A program made the translations under genes and the position numbers. A stretch of 64,000 bases of DNA from contig CAJQUW010012670.1 in the NCBI GenBank assembly GCA_907163375.1, positions 175,001 through 239,000 on the forward strand, written 5' to 3'. The DNA comes from Prostheceraeus crozeri. Its lineage: Eukaryota > Platyhelminthes > Polycladida > Euryleptidae. Below the pieces are notes generated by a model. The model made no database searches. It was not told the origin of the DNA and was given only the letters and a program-made list of their open reading frames with translations. Below, piece after piece: positions 21,176-32,849 of the stretch (positions are counted from its first letter, which is position 1; each line of letters begins with the position of its first letter).

Positions 21176-21376
21176 TGTGACTTCTATGCTCTGTTATTAT
21201 GACAGCAATGACGTGGCGGCCATCTTGGACTCCATTTTGATTTTAGGGGTCAAGGTCCTCGATCTGGAATGTCTACCCAAGTTTTTTTATCATCCTAGGG
21301 GTCCTTTACAAGAATCAAGAGTCAAAAATGCGGGGACATATTTTTGTACACTCAACCCCCCTCAGCCCCAGGACTA

Positions 21377-21748
21377 ATATAGAATACAGCTCACAGAAAT
21401 GCGTGCTTAATGGAAAATATGTAATATCTCTTAGATGAAGTTTTAGATAAAGTCTTAAATAAAAACAAAATTCTAATATTTTGCTTTATTTACAGTGTGT
21501 TTATCTCTCACATCTTTTCTGCAAAATCAACAATTTAGATGCCATTTCCGAGAATGCATTCTTCTGAGGAGCGGTAGATATAGAAAAATAAATAATTTAT
21601 TGGATCAGATAAATGCGTCCTTAGGGATATTAGATGGAATTCTCCTGAGGCGTTCTGACGGGTGTATATGTCACATATATCTCAATATCATTTATTGAAT
21701 ATCGAATAAGTGATGAAGCAATCGGAATGGCAGAAAAAATGCACGAAC
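21377..21748. other. no gene seen
   Basis: This is DNA between the inverted-repeat element and the candidate exon. AT-rich, with no supported frame. Confidence 0.3.
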
Positions 21749-21905
21749 CTCTCGTATCTCATTCACTGGCAAGTCGGCATATTCTTGGAAATCTACGTTC
21801 TCTCTTGTCGCGAGGACCCTTAACTCATCTTTGGTCATGATGGCTATTGGATCAATTTCTCCATTAACATAAACAGCACCTGCCATCAACTCTTTGAAAT
21901 GTCTC
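21749..21905 (-). CDS. candidate host exon, unidentified
   Basis: The exon is bounded on the minus strand by a strong acceptor (TTTCATTTCAATTTGCAG|GAGAC) and a moderate donor (CGAGAG|GTTCGT). The 52 codons between read RHFKELMAGAVYVNGEIDP and, further on, TKDELRVLATRENVDFQEYA. The composition is that of a globular protein, with no low complexity. I do not recognise the family. No partner exon is seen nearby: large insertions lie on both sides. Confidence 0.4.
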
Positions 21906-22675
21906 CTGCAAATTGAAATGAAAATTCGTTTGTAATTTGCACATCTGCACCGCCACCGCAGTCGTTGATTCATGCTAAATAAATTCTGTTGAAGAGGACG
22001 TCGTAGTGTGGCAGTGTCAAAACCAGTGCTCCGAGCGACATACCCTCCGAATTTTCAGGAATTCCCGAATGGCTGAAATTTTCGGGAATTTTCGGGAATT
22101 ATGGACTATCATATTAAAGCGGCATAGAAACCGTTAATGGGATAGTATTCATTACTCGATATATCAGTACATTAATTTAATGCATCTGTAAGTATTTTGA
22201 TCCCCGGGAACAGACTAGTTAAGACCCCTACAGACTAGCTATATCCCTTACATTTCTTCAAATATTGTGCATAATAGTCTTCATAAAGCTTATCTTCATG
22301 TGCTTGGGTTTTAAAATGAATGGAAGCTTTGAGATACTGTAAGCAAATCTGAATACTTCAACAACTTAAAGCGTACAGCAACACATAGAAAATATTAATT
22401 AATCGGCATACAATGAAGAAACGTCATATCTATGTTGCACATGTATTATCTATTTTCATCTAAGCACTGTACTACTGCCATTGCTCAACAAGTACATGTA
22501 CATATATTTTATTACAAAAAATACTCAGTTTATCCACATTCATTTATTTTCACGAAGGTCTGAAGCTATTTGGAAGATGACTCTTTGACAACAAATTGGT
22601 CCATCAAAGACACCATCTTTTTTTCTTTTTGTTTCAATAGAGTCTTTTTCTTCTATACTTCTTTTTTCTGAATAC

Positions 22676-23517
22676 AGACCACCCAGCCGATTCGAATTTA
22701 AAAAAAGCGAAAAAAACGAATTCTTAACTTAGAAAAGCGAAAAAAAGCGAACCGTCAATTTTTACATCAAGCAATGTAGAATAGCTTTACAAGGACATAA
22801 TATGCCATCAAATCATACACTACCACGAATACTACGAACCTGTGTAGATTGCGAATAATACTTTCTGATACAAAAATGATAACTTGTCGGAGTACCTCTT
22901 AGGAGGTATTTTTCTTGCATCTTGTTAAACGATTCGCAAATGCACCAGACCATATTTATACATAAAACTAGCTTTTCTGTTCTATTAATGATCAGACATA
23001 TAACCAGCAATGATTTAGATTGCTTCGATTTTAGACAAATAATGTAGATTCCAAGATTGCTTCATAGAATTGTTGAAACATAGTGTTGAAAAAAATCAAA
23101 AAAATACTGCTAGAAAATTCAGCAGATGATTTTATAATTTCTAATGTGGTTAAAGAAATTTCTCTTACTACCATGCTTCCAACTGCTAAATTAGCCTAAA
23201 ACTTTGAACATCTCTTTCATCTGAATATTCCAAAGAATATTGATACACGTATTTTCAAGTATATTTATTAGATAGGGGTCTGTCAACTAAAGTCATGCGA
23301 AATGGATCATATGACGAGCAAGGGATCCTTATTAAGGTTTTACATCAATATGGCAATTATTTTATACAGTGATAGAATGCACACAGAGGGTTTCATCTGA
23401 TAATCATTGTAGTTTTCTTCAGAACTCGTAAGCCTGATATTATGTTAATAATATTGCTTACTAGGATGCATTTTTGTAAAGGAAGATAATGCTCATAATA
23501 AAGCTATATTATTGAAG
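22676..23517. other. element B left part, no gene seen
   Basis: AT-rich, with only short frames without family likeness. It ends at the 5' LTR. Confidence 0.35.
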
Positions 23518-23950
23518 TGTTGTGTGCTAGTCAATTTGTCTTCTTGCTTTATTATGCATTTTATTGTTTTGTGAGAGCAATCTCCATTCCATTGTTAGAG
23601 CAATAACTTTTCCGCGGCATGCATTTCAAGTTCCAATGTCATACAAAAGCCCAGTCTGGTCTCTCCAAGCGAAGTTGTCGGCGAGAGCCGTTGATGGTGT
23701 TTCAGCCTATCTTCTATGTGCGAACTATCATCGAACCGCTGCGGACGTGATCACCACGGCTTGTGGTCCTGGAAGAATCTGGAGACTCTGTTGGTGCTGT
23801 GACTGTCTTATAACTGTGAACGTACCATCTGTCCTTGTAAGGACTGTTTGCACCATTTATTTATTTTCACAATATAATTTATCCACATTTTTCATCTACA
23901 TTTTTCAATCATATGTTTTGGGAATATTAAGAAAATAATAACCCGTAACA
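23518..23950 (+). repeat. 5' LTR of the Gmr1-like element
   Basis: A 433-bp copy starting TG and ending CA, about 99% identical to 29099-29531. A TATAAT-like AT stretch and AATATTAAGAAAATAATAAC lie near its end. Confidence 0.92.
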
Positions 23951-24273
23951 TATTTGGCGACCACGCCAGGACCCAGCTTTGTTTTCACTGACGCACAGCT
24001 CGCCTGAGAGCCGTCGGTTCTTCGAACTAACACTTCTTCCCAGTTAAGGTTCTGAACTTTTTCTTTTTTCGCTTCCTCGGTCCACTCTTTTTAAGTTAAG
24101 TCTTAAGGCTTAATAACTGTAGGCCTAAGCATAAGGCTAAAACTAACCGTGGGCAAGTTTTGAGCTATATATTTCTCGATTTTTTATCGCGTTTTTTTGA
24201 TCTTCCTAAATAAAATAAAATTTTCTCGGGTTATTTAATAAGGATTGTTAGGAATTAGCTAAGAACGTAAGAA

Positions 24274-25457
24274 ATGGACTTCGATGCTAAAGAATTCCTT
24301 AAACAATTCAATGAAGCCCCAAATGTGCAACAGCTGAAGGAATTGAAGAAAGCGGAACTATTCGATGTTGGAATCCAGTTGCAATTGCCAGTTAAGATGA
24401 CTATGCGAAAGGAGCAAATACTCCAGAGAATCAAAGGGCATTTCATCGAAGAAGGCAAGATAGAAAAGGATGTCCAAGGAGAGTTGCCGGAAAATTCCAA
24501 CGTTGTTAGAATTAAAAAAAATAGAATTGGAAGAAAAGCGATTAGAACGAGAACGAGAAGAAAAGCGATTAGAACGAGAAGAACAAAGGGAGGCCGAAAG
24601 AGAACTCAGAGAAAAAGAGATGAATATGCAAAGAGAAATTGAACTAGAGAGAAAAAGAACAAAAGCAGAAACTGAAAAAAGAAAATCAGAAGCATCATTA
24701 AAAGAAAATGCATCTATACTTCCAAAGTTTTCCGAAAGAGACGTAGAACAATTTTTCCTGTGTTTTGAGAGGGTTGCTGAAACGGCAAACTGGAAATTGG
24801 ACCTTCCTGATGCAGACAGTTTTAACTGGTAAAGCACAAAAGGCGTATGCGGCCTTACCTAATGGCGATGCCAAAGATTATGAAAAGGCAAAACAAGTAA
24901 TCCTTGAAGCATATGAGTTGGTGCCAGAAGCCTACTGACAGAAATTCCGTTCATGGCAAAGAATGAAAGAGCAAAATCATCTACAATTTGCCAAAGATAA
25001 AGAAGTCTTATTTGATAAGTGGACGAAAGCCGAAAACGCCGATACGTTTGAGAAACTACGAAATATCATCCTCATCGAAGAATTTAAGAACTGTTTGAGT
25101 CCACAAATCAAAGTATATTTAGATGAGAGAATGCCACAAAACATAACCGAAGCAGCAAGAATCGCCGATCAATACGAATTGACGCATAAAAAGTCACGGT
25201 CGTATTACCATTATGAAAAGCCAAGAAACTATTACACAAGAAGTGCAGAAAAATATCATGAAGACAAAAGACAGGAAAAATATTATGAAGACAACAGACA
25301 ATATGACAATAAAAACAAACAGCAAGAAGATATGAGAAAACGAGAAACGCCAAGATGGAAAATAGAATGTGAACACTGTAAGAGAAAGGGACATGCAAAA
25401 ACAGAATGTTGGCAATTGCATGGACGACCAGAAAAGTACGATAGAAAAAGCCCGTAA
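24274..25457 (+). pseudogene. gag part of the Gmr1-like element
   Basis: The part begins MDFDAKEFLKQFNEAPN and continues through a long Glu/Arg/Lys-rich coil. It then shows capsid-like sequence (FSERDVEQFFLCFERVA) and a CCHC zinc knuckle near the end (CEHCKRKGHAKTEC). Fossil copy, not a single open frame. Confidence 0.8.
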
Positions 25458-25679
25458 CGCTTGTTCGTGAAACGAACTGCGTGAAACGAACTGCCATCTT
25501 GAGACTGAGCAGGAAAAATCCTTTCCTACTAGTTTTTATGGTGTTCAGGTCAATGAGCATGATAGATATACTTCAGTCGATGAAAGTGAACAACTAATTG
25601 AAGAAGGGAAGCAAGCTTTCACGAAAGACGGTCTAGCTGGTAATGATAAAGATGATTTATATCCAGTTACAGTATGGCG

Positions 25680-25935
25680 AGATACCGGAGCATTTCAATC
25701 ATTAATAGTGAAAGACATAGTTCCAGTGTCACATGCTACATACACGGGATTATGTGTTCCACTCCGCGGCGTCGGAGGATGTATCTCAGCTCCACTGCAT
25801 AAGTTGTACGTAAAAACCGAGATAGTGGAAGGTACCTTCATAATTGGTTTAGTCGATCGAGAAGAAATTCCTATTGAAGGGATCGATTTGATTGTTGGGA
25901 ACGACTTAGCCGGATGCAAAGTTCAGGTACCACGT
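25680..25935 (+). pseudogene. protease part of the Gmr1-like element
   Basis: VTVWRDTGAFQSLI carries the D-T-G-A active-site box, and GIDLIVGNDLAG carries the later hydrophobic-GND segment of retroviral-type aspartic proteases. It lies between gag and integrase, as expected. Confidence 0.7.
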
Positions 25936-26359
25936 ATGATAACAGACATAAAAGAAATTGAAGCAAACGAAGGAGAAATAAAAGATCATGAAGCGAAAGA
26001 GAATGAACTGAAAGAGATTGAACTAGCGAAAGAAAGTGAACAAACAACAGTATGTGCCATCACAAGATCCATGAGTAAGAAAGAGAAATCAGAAAAAGAG
26101 AATGAAATTGATGAAAATATTGAAGAGAAAGAAATAACATTCGAAGCGAATATAGATCGGTGTCAACTAATGAAAGAACAAGAAAGCGATGAAGAATTAC
26201 AAAACATCTCCGCAGAACTGAACGAGAGTGATAAGAATGAGCGCATTTACTTTTACAAGCAAAATGGTATCCTATTTCGTTGCTGGAAACCAAGAGAAGC
26301 CACTCCTGAAGAAACATGGCAAGAAGTACATCAAATTGTAATACCTAAGTCATATCGAC

Positions 26360-27420
26360 AAAAAGTCTTAAGCGTTGCACACGAAAACGTATTAAGTGGT
26401 CATCTCGGTGTACGCAAAACTCATTATCGAATATTGAAGCATTTTTACTGGCCGAAAATGTACAAAGATGTAGCTAACTTCTGTCGAACTTGTCATACAT
26501 GTCAGATAGTTGGTAAACATCAGTTAGATCCTCCGAAAGCGCCGTTAATTCCAATCCCTGCGTGCGAAGAACCATTTAGAAATATCATTATTGATTGTGT
26601 TGGACCTTTACCACGGACCAAAATGGGACATGAACATCTATTTACAATTATGTGTTCGTCAACCAGATTTCCCGAAGCTATCCCATTGAGAAGCATTAAC
26701 GCCAAAATATTTGTTCGGCTTTGATCAATTTCTTTACTATGGTGGGATTACCGAAAGTCATACGCTCAGATCAAGGCACGAACTTTTCATCGAAGATATT
26801 TAGTCAAGTGTCAGAAGTACTTGGAGTAAAACATATTTGTTCAACTGCTTATCATCCAGAATCTCAAGGTGCGTTAGAACGATTCCATCAAACATTGAAA
26901 GTTATGATGAAAACTTACTGCGAAGAACATCAAAAAGACTGGAATTTAGGTATACCAATGCTATTATTTGCCATCCGCGAAACTGTTCAAGATTCACTCG
27001 GATTTAGTCCATTTGAATTAATTTACGGTCATGAAGTTAGAGGACCCCTGAAGTTGATGAAAGAAAATATGCTCAGCGAAGAGAAGAAAAGCACGAATTT
27101 GTTAGACTACGTGTCTGAGATCAAAGAAAGACTCACTGAGATACAAAAGTCTGCAAAGGCTAATCTACTAAATTCGCAAAGTAAAATGAAGAAGCAATTT
27201 GACAGAAACACAAAAGAAAGATCATTTCAGCAAGGTGAAAAAGTACTCTTATTATTGCCAATCTCGGGAGATCCGATGAAGGCAAGGTATCAAGGTCCTT
27301 ATATGATACAAAAGAAAATAAGTGAAGTCAACTATGTTATAGAAACTCCGGATAGAAGAAAGAAACAAAGAATGTGTCACATAAATATGCTCAAGAAATA
27401 TCACGACCGAGACGAAGAGT
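26360..27420 (+). pseudogene. integrase part, placed before RT
   Basis: The HHCC zinc part is HLGVRKTHYRILKHFYWPKM with FCRTCHTCQ. The core has a D (IIIDCVGPL), a second D in RSDQGTNFSS, and an E in STAYHPESQGALERFHQ. The tail has KARYQGPYMIQKKISEVNY, a GPY/F-like module of Ty3/Gypsy integrases. Its place upstream of RT defines the unusual order. Confidence 0.85.
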
Positions 27421-27930
27421 CAACAACTGAGTCAAACCCTTCTGGTGCTGTGCCGGAGAGTCTGGTGTCAACATCGCAGACGAATTTGCCCGCACTGGGT
27501 GATATAAAAGAAAATTCTACAGGCACTTCGATCACTATGATTGCGTCAGGGGAGTCTGCAGCGGCAACATCGCTGACGAACTTGGCATCGCCGGGTGATG
27601 CAGAAGAGGAAGTCAATCTCATCATGCCAAGAATGAATAATTCAAAGATATTAGAAAATCTTGATAGCCATTTCCAGCATGTCGATTCCGAACAGAAAGA
27701 AAAGATAAAAGAAATAATTAAAGAGCACAAAGGAATATTTGCCGATCATCCGCAAATAACTACATGAGCAGAACATGATGTCGAATTATCTGAAGAAAGG
27801 CCAATAAAACAGAGTCCGTACAGAATGAATCCAGAGAAGAGAGAAATTATGAAAAAGGAAGTAAAATATCTGAAAGATCATTCATAACATAATAGAAAAT
27901 AGCAACAGCAATTGGAGTTCACCATGCATT

Positions 27931-29055
27931 TTGGTACCAAAACCAGATAAAACTCATCGTTTTTGCACCGATTATAGAAAAGTAAATGAATTGACAATCG
28001 CAGACAATTATCCCTTGCCGAATATCGAGACTTGCATTGAACAAGTAGGAGATTCGAAAATAATCAGCAAGTTTGACTTATTGAAAGGATATTATCAAGT
28101 TCCTTTAACAGAAAGAGCAAAGCGAATTTCAGCCTTCGTCACCGAAGAGGGTTTATTTCAATACAAAGTTATGCCCTTCGGAATGAAAAATGCCGCATCA
28201 ACATTTCAAAGACTAGCTAATAAAGTCATCGAAAATTTAGACAACTGCGCCGTATATATTGACGACATAATCGTTTATAGTAATGACTGGCCAGATCACT
28301 TGGAACAAATACGAAAATTATTCCAAAGAATCGGCCAGGCCGATTTAACAATCAACCTCAGCAAAAGCGAGATTGGGAAACAGTCGCTAATCTATCTAGG
28401 TTTTGAAATTGGACATGGGAAAATAAAACCTATTATGGCAAGAGTTCAAGCCGTTGTAAACTTTCCTGTACCTAACTCAAGAAAGGAACTAAGAAGATTC
28501 CTTGGTATGGCTGGGTATTATAGAAAATTTTGCAAAAATTACGCAGATGTTGTACACCCTTTGACAAGCCTCACGAGCCCAAAAATAAAATATACTTGGA
28601 GTAATGAATGCCAAGTAGCTTTCGAACAAGTCAAAACAATGCTGGCATCACCACCGATTTTATCAGTACCTACATTTGAAAAGCCATTCAAATTATATGT
28701 CGATGCTAGCGGCTTTGGTCTTGGTGCATTGTTGGCTCAAGATGATGAGGAAGGGAACGAGCATCCGTTATCATATTATTCGAAGAAATTCAATCATTAC
28801 GAAAGAAATTACAGTACGATTGAAAAAGAAGGCCTAGCTTTGGTTCAAAGTTTGAGACACTTTGCGTATTTCCTCAAAGGCCGGCGAGCTACTTTTGTTT
28901 ACACAGATCACAATCCGTTAGTTTTCATTAACATAATGAAAAATGACAATCAGAGACTTTTCAGATGGAGTCTGTTGTTGCAGGAATATAATATTATCAT
29001 TCAACATGTACCCGGGAGAGATAACATCATAGCAGATGGTTTGTCGAGAAGTTAA
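27931..29055 (+). pseudogene. RT and RNase H part of the Gmr1-like element
   Basis: RT motifs: VPKPDKTHRFCTDYRKVN, FDLLKGYYQVPL, MPFGMKNAASTFQ and the YIDD catalytic box (AVYIDDIIVYS). RNase H follows: LYVDASGFGLGALLAQ, a catalytic Glu in STIEKEGLAL, and YTDHNPLVFI, ending in HVPGRDNIIADGLSRS. These are Ty3/Gypsy-type sequences. Immediately after it come a purine-rich tract and the 3' LTR. Confidence 0.9.
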
Positions 29056-29098
29056 ATAAAAATGTGATTTTTATTTTATTTTATTTTTTGGTGGGGCG

Positions 29099-29531
29099 TG
29101 TTGTGTGCTAGGCAATTTGTCTTCTTGCTTTATTATGCATTTTATTGTTTTGTGAGAGCAATCTCCATTCCATTGTTAGAGCAATAACTTTTCCGCGGCA
29201 TGCATTTCAAGTTCCAATGTCATACAAAAGCCCAGTCTGGTCTCTCCAAGCGAAGTTGTCGGCGAGAGCCGTTGATGGTGTTTCAGCCTATCTTCTATGT
29301 GCGAACTATCATCGAACTGCTGCGGACGTGATCACCACGGCTTGTGGTCCTGGAAGAATCTGGAGACTCTGTTGGTGCTGTGACTGTCTTATAACTGTGA
29401 ACGTACCATCTGTCCTTGTAAGGACTGTTTGCACCATTTATTTATTTTCACAATATAATTTATCCACATTTTTCATCTACATTTTTCAATCATATGTTTT
29501 GGGAATATTAAGGAAATAATAATCCGTAACA
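29099..29531 (+). repeat. 3' LTR of the Gmr1-like element
   Basis: A 433-bp near-identical partner of 23518-23950, preceded by the purine tract GGTGGGGCG. Confidence 0.92.
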
Positions 29532-31354
29532 GAATCAAAGTTGATATTTTATTAGATGGGCATTGTTGCAAACGTTAATTTATATGTATAAGTGTCAACT
29601 TGTATATTTACTATCAATTAAATTGATATTGCTTAATTATGCAGCCATATAGTGATTAGATGACAAATATTTCAAAAATGAAATTTTTCCGACGATAGAC
29701 GACTGCCAAAGAGAGAAAATTATGTAGTGAGTGATTTACATTCGAGTGGGTTCTTTACAGACCCTTTCCGTCAAGCTTTTGACTGTAAGTGGGCCCATTC
29801 CAGAGATCAAAACTGTCTGTTATGAGGCATATATTAGGTACTTTTTCAATCAAAACTTTACAGTGCAAACATATATCAATATTATAAATCTAAATTGATG
29901 AATACGGACGATAAATGATAATATTGGCTAAATCTTTGAAAATATTCCATAAAAAAGCCATCACTATGCAGCCTACTTCAAAGGCCAATGATTAAGATCA
30001 TGCTCCATGCAACTCTACTAAAATATGCAACCAAGTCCAAGCTTTCAATTGAATTGGAGATATCCAATATTCAAAAATATTGACTTTATTTTCGTCTTCG
30101 TTATTTTGTAATAAATAAAGAAAACAAAAATAAAATCAATGTTTTTCAATATTGGCTCTTTCCAATTCGATTCAAAACATGACAAATAGCCAAGATAATT
30201 TCTCCAAAAGCAAGTCCAAGCTTTACGATGCAAGGTTCTCATTGTCTTCGATCGTTGACACCACTTGGTTGAATTTGATGTGGGCATTCCTATTTATTGA
30301 CGCATTTGCCAGAAGTCACGAGTTGTTGAAGCACACGAGATAAGTCGATACCGCATAGCTCAGCACACAGAAGCTATGAAAATACATGTGCATTACATAG
30401 CGGGTGAAGTATGACATAATCAGTATGACTGCAGTAATGTAAACGGCAGTCAAATTATTTACAAAATAGTGCATTAGGCCTACTGGTACATCTATTCTTC
30501 AATATATAACTCAGAAAGTTTCAGGTGGTTATAAGAAAATAGGCTACACATATCCAATCATATCAGTATCATATTAATGTCTTTATCAGCAAATGCAAAA
30601 TGATTATTATACACATCAACTTTTTTCCTAGTTACACGTACTTCACGAAAATCACAGTGAAAGTGACAGTGCAATAAAAAATTCAACAGAAAATATTCCA
30701 TTGTGTATATTATCATCTCAATTTCTTAGGCCTATTTATCAACATTATGTAATGCATTTCACTCATTCGCATAAACTGATCCGCTTGTTTCACTAATCCA
30801 ACATCAATCTTCTAAGAAAACTCGATAGTAGGCCTTCCATGATCTGTGGCAAGCCAACATGGATTGATGTCTCGAATTTCTTGACTCATAAATTCGATGA
30901 CATTCATTTGTGGCATGTAACCAGCATGTACTTTCAAAATGCATCAATTCAGACTCGTGTTAAACCTATAGCACCATGGCCTCACAAGTTACTGTAAAAA
31001 TTGTGCATTCACCGGTACACACTGCGACAAGGTTTTGCCTTCAAGAATTGTTACATGACTTTTTTGCGAATAAGGGCACATTTTCCAATTCCTATATAAT
31101 ATAGTTATTACATAAGATTATGCAATCGTCATGATATGCATTAAATTGTCAACACATGGATGGTAGCATGACTAAAGCAAAGGGTAACATGACAAAAGTC
31201 ACGTTGCGTTGTCAACATGTAAGGAAGGCCTGTACTACGAAGTACTTTTTTCCTGCTCTACCAAAAAAGTGAAAAAAACGAATGCCACTCGATAAAGGCG
31301 AAAATTCAGGTGTATTTTCGAAAAAGCGAAAAAAGCGAATGTCTGGGTGGTCTG
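29532..31354. other. element B right part, no gene seen
   Basis: AT-rich, with a long hairpin at 30046-30172 but no frame I can assign. Confidence 0.35.
30046..30172. repeat. inverted repeat, about 55-bp arms
   Basis: TTGAATTGGAGATATCCAAT...ATTGACTTTATTTTCG pairs with AAAATAAAATCAATGTTTTT...TATTGGCTCTTTCCAATTC across a short loop near 30100. Miniature palindromic element or element-specific hairpin. Confidence 0.6.
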
Positions 31355-32849
31355 TGAATACTTCTATACAGACGGAAGACGTAGAAAATCGGAGATTTGA
31401 ACGGAATCTGTCTGTAGGTTGACAACTGACACCTAATCAGTTCGTTGAATTAATCAGTTATTAAATTATTCGCACAATTAATATGTAAGCACAGATCATT
31501 CACCAAATCCATTAACACGCAACCACATACAGGTCACGTCATGGTCACGTAAAACTCTTTCTTTATATCACGAGGATATCGCAAGAAATGGCTGTTTGAA
31601 GGATCTAGTCGTAGATAGATAGTCAGACATGAAACAGAAAACAAAATTTTATACATGTGCGTAGTACATTTTATACAGTATGATATGGCGAGATAAAACT
31701 ACTAAATTACTGTATTTAACTATTAACAAGTTCGGGGAAAGCCAAGTATAATTAATGAGATGTTAATATGTATTTAGGACGATAACAGGAGTATAAAATG
31801 GCGAGTTCTGCGTCAGCACTGATAGCATAACTTTCATAAACTTTAAAGTGTATACTTGCTACCAGTTCGATATATTTACAAAATGATACGGTAGCCTTCT
31901 TCGATTCACGAGACCATGGGATTGGGAAGTACATGTACATGTACGTCGTTGTTTAATAGAATTAACTATATTTTACCGAAAAATTCATGGAATAAAGGAA
32001 TGAGGATTGATAAAGGAGTCGAGAGGTTTGAAATTGATATTTTAGATAAATTTCTATCATACGCTCGTATGATTACTCGGGAACGTTGATATTTATTGAA
32101 GATGTTTAACTTCAACTGAACCCAATGCCAAAAATCATATTTGTTAGAGATACTGCATAATGGAAATTTTCAGGAATTTCTGGTCCATATTTTCGGGAAT
32201 TCGGGAAAAATTCCCGAATTCGGGAGTAACTTAAAATTTTCGGGAAATTCCCGAATTCGGGAATGAATCGGAGCACTGCAAAACGTGTCCACCACAAAAT
32301 GTCTAAACGTGATCTACGCAATTAGCATATGAAGTGAAATTTCAGCCGGTCTTCATTAAATGCTATTTTGACACACTACTGACATAATTAAAAATTACTG
32401 CCTTTTGCAAACACAATGCTGACTAAAAAAGTAATTACATGGATCATCAGTTGAAATTTGAGAAGGGGTAGCTGCTTCCGTACATACTTTCTCTGTGACT
32501 TTTAACGATGGTCTTTCCTGGCCACATGATGCCAAAGGAAAGACTTTAGCCTCCGATGGAAAGGTCTGGAACTCCTGACCCCCGCCACCGATCCCATCAG
32601 GCTCCCCATGGCATCCGGTTGGTCCCCGGCGCTAATTTCAGTCACCTTGGGTGTTGGGCTAGCACCCCATCCCCTTGTATCTCAACCGCTACGAATGTCA
32701 GACTGCAAAGGTCCCGGCATAACACACGTGCCGGGCATAACAACACCAATCCCAATAGTCGGCAGCCAGCTGGCACCAATGACGAAGTTCCTCCAAACCC
32801 GCAAGAAAGGGGTTCTTCAGATATCCCTTCTGATTCGTCACCGCAAATC

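Larger units (their letters stand above)
18510..21376. mobile_element. element with about 650-bp inverted arms of tandem units
   Basis: The left end starts TAGTCCGGGGGCTGAGGGG (18510). The right end read backwards starts TAGTCCTGGGGCTGAGGGG (21376). Both continue as near-identical inverted arms (18510-19152 and 20693-21376). ATATA lies outside each end, a possible 5-bp duplication of low complexity. Each arm consists of a unique outer roughly 200 bp (with GTCAAGGTCCTCGATCTGGA on the right) and about three direct units of roughly 185 bp. Between the arms is about 1.5 kb holding gene fragments. No transposase is recognised. Foldback-like or other inverted-repeat transposons look like this; I cannot name the superfamily. 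Confidence 0.7.
23518..29531 (+). mobile_element. Ty3/Gypsy LTR retrotransposon, Gmr1-like domain order
   Basis: A fossil copy of 6.0 kb. Two 433-bp LTRs (TGTTGTG...GTAACA) differ at only about four positions, so insertion was recent. Parts in order are 5' LTR, a primer-binding region starting TGG just after the LTR, gag with a CCHC knuckle, aspartic protease, integrase (HHCC zinc part, core, GPY/F-like tail), then RT and RNase H, a purine-rich GGTGGGGCG, and the 3' LTR. Integrase before RT is the Ty1/copia order, yet the RT, RNase H and integrase look like Ty3/Gypsy. That combination is known from the Gmr1 group, first described in deuterostomes. The coding part is broken at about four or five places, so this copy is not intact. 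No clean target duplication was found. Confidence 0.88.
22675..31354. mobile_element. hAT-like element B, inside A
   Basis: Inverted ends CAGACCACCCAG at 22675 and CTGGGTGGTCTG ending at 31354. TGAATA lies outside both ends (22669-22674, 31355-31360), again a 6-bp duplication. The subterminal words GCGAAAAAAGCGAA occur at both ends (22708-22760, 31305-31340). Without the LTR retrotransposon it would be about 2.7 kb. I see no transposase in the remaining sequence. Confidence 0.78.
22024..32278. mobile_element. hAT-like element A (outermost of a nest of three)
   Basis: It starts CAGTGCTCCGAGCG at 22024 and ends CGGAGCACTG at 32278, so the ends are inverted. CAAAAC lies directly outside both ends (22018-22023, 32279-32284), a 6-bp target duplication. 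Next to the ends are repeated TTCGGGAATTCCCGA-type words (22055-22100, 32187-32265). Removing the inner element leaves about 1.6 kb with no visible transposase, so it is non-autonomous. CAG...CTG ends fit hAT, although most hATs make 8-bp duplications. Confidence 0.75.

Noticed and set aside
23564-23938. 124-codon frame, repeated at 29145-29519
   Set aside because: Both lie wholly inside the two LTRs and are present only because the LTRs are copies of each other.
24358-24837. 159-codon minus frame rich in Ser and Phe
   Set aside because: Shadow of the Glu/Arg/Lys-rich gag region on the other strand.
32112-32321. 69-codon minus frame
   Set aside because: Composed of the TTCGGGAATTCCCGA subterminal repeats of hAT-like element A.
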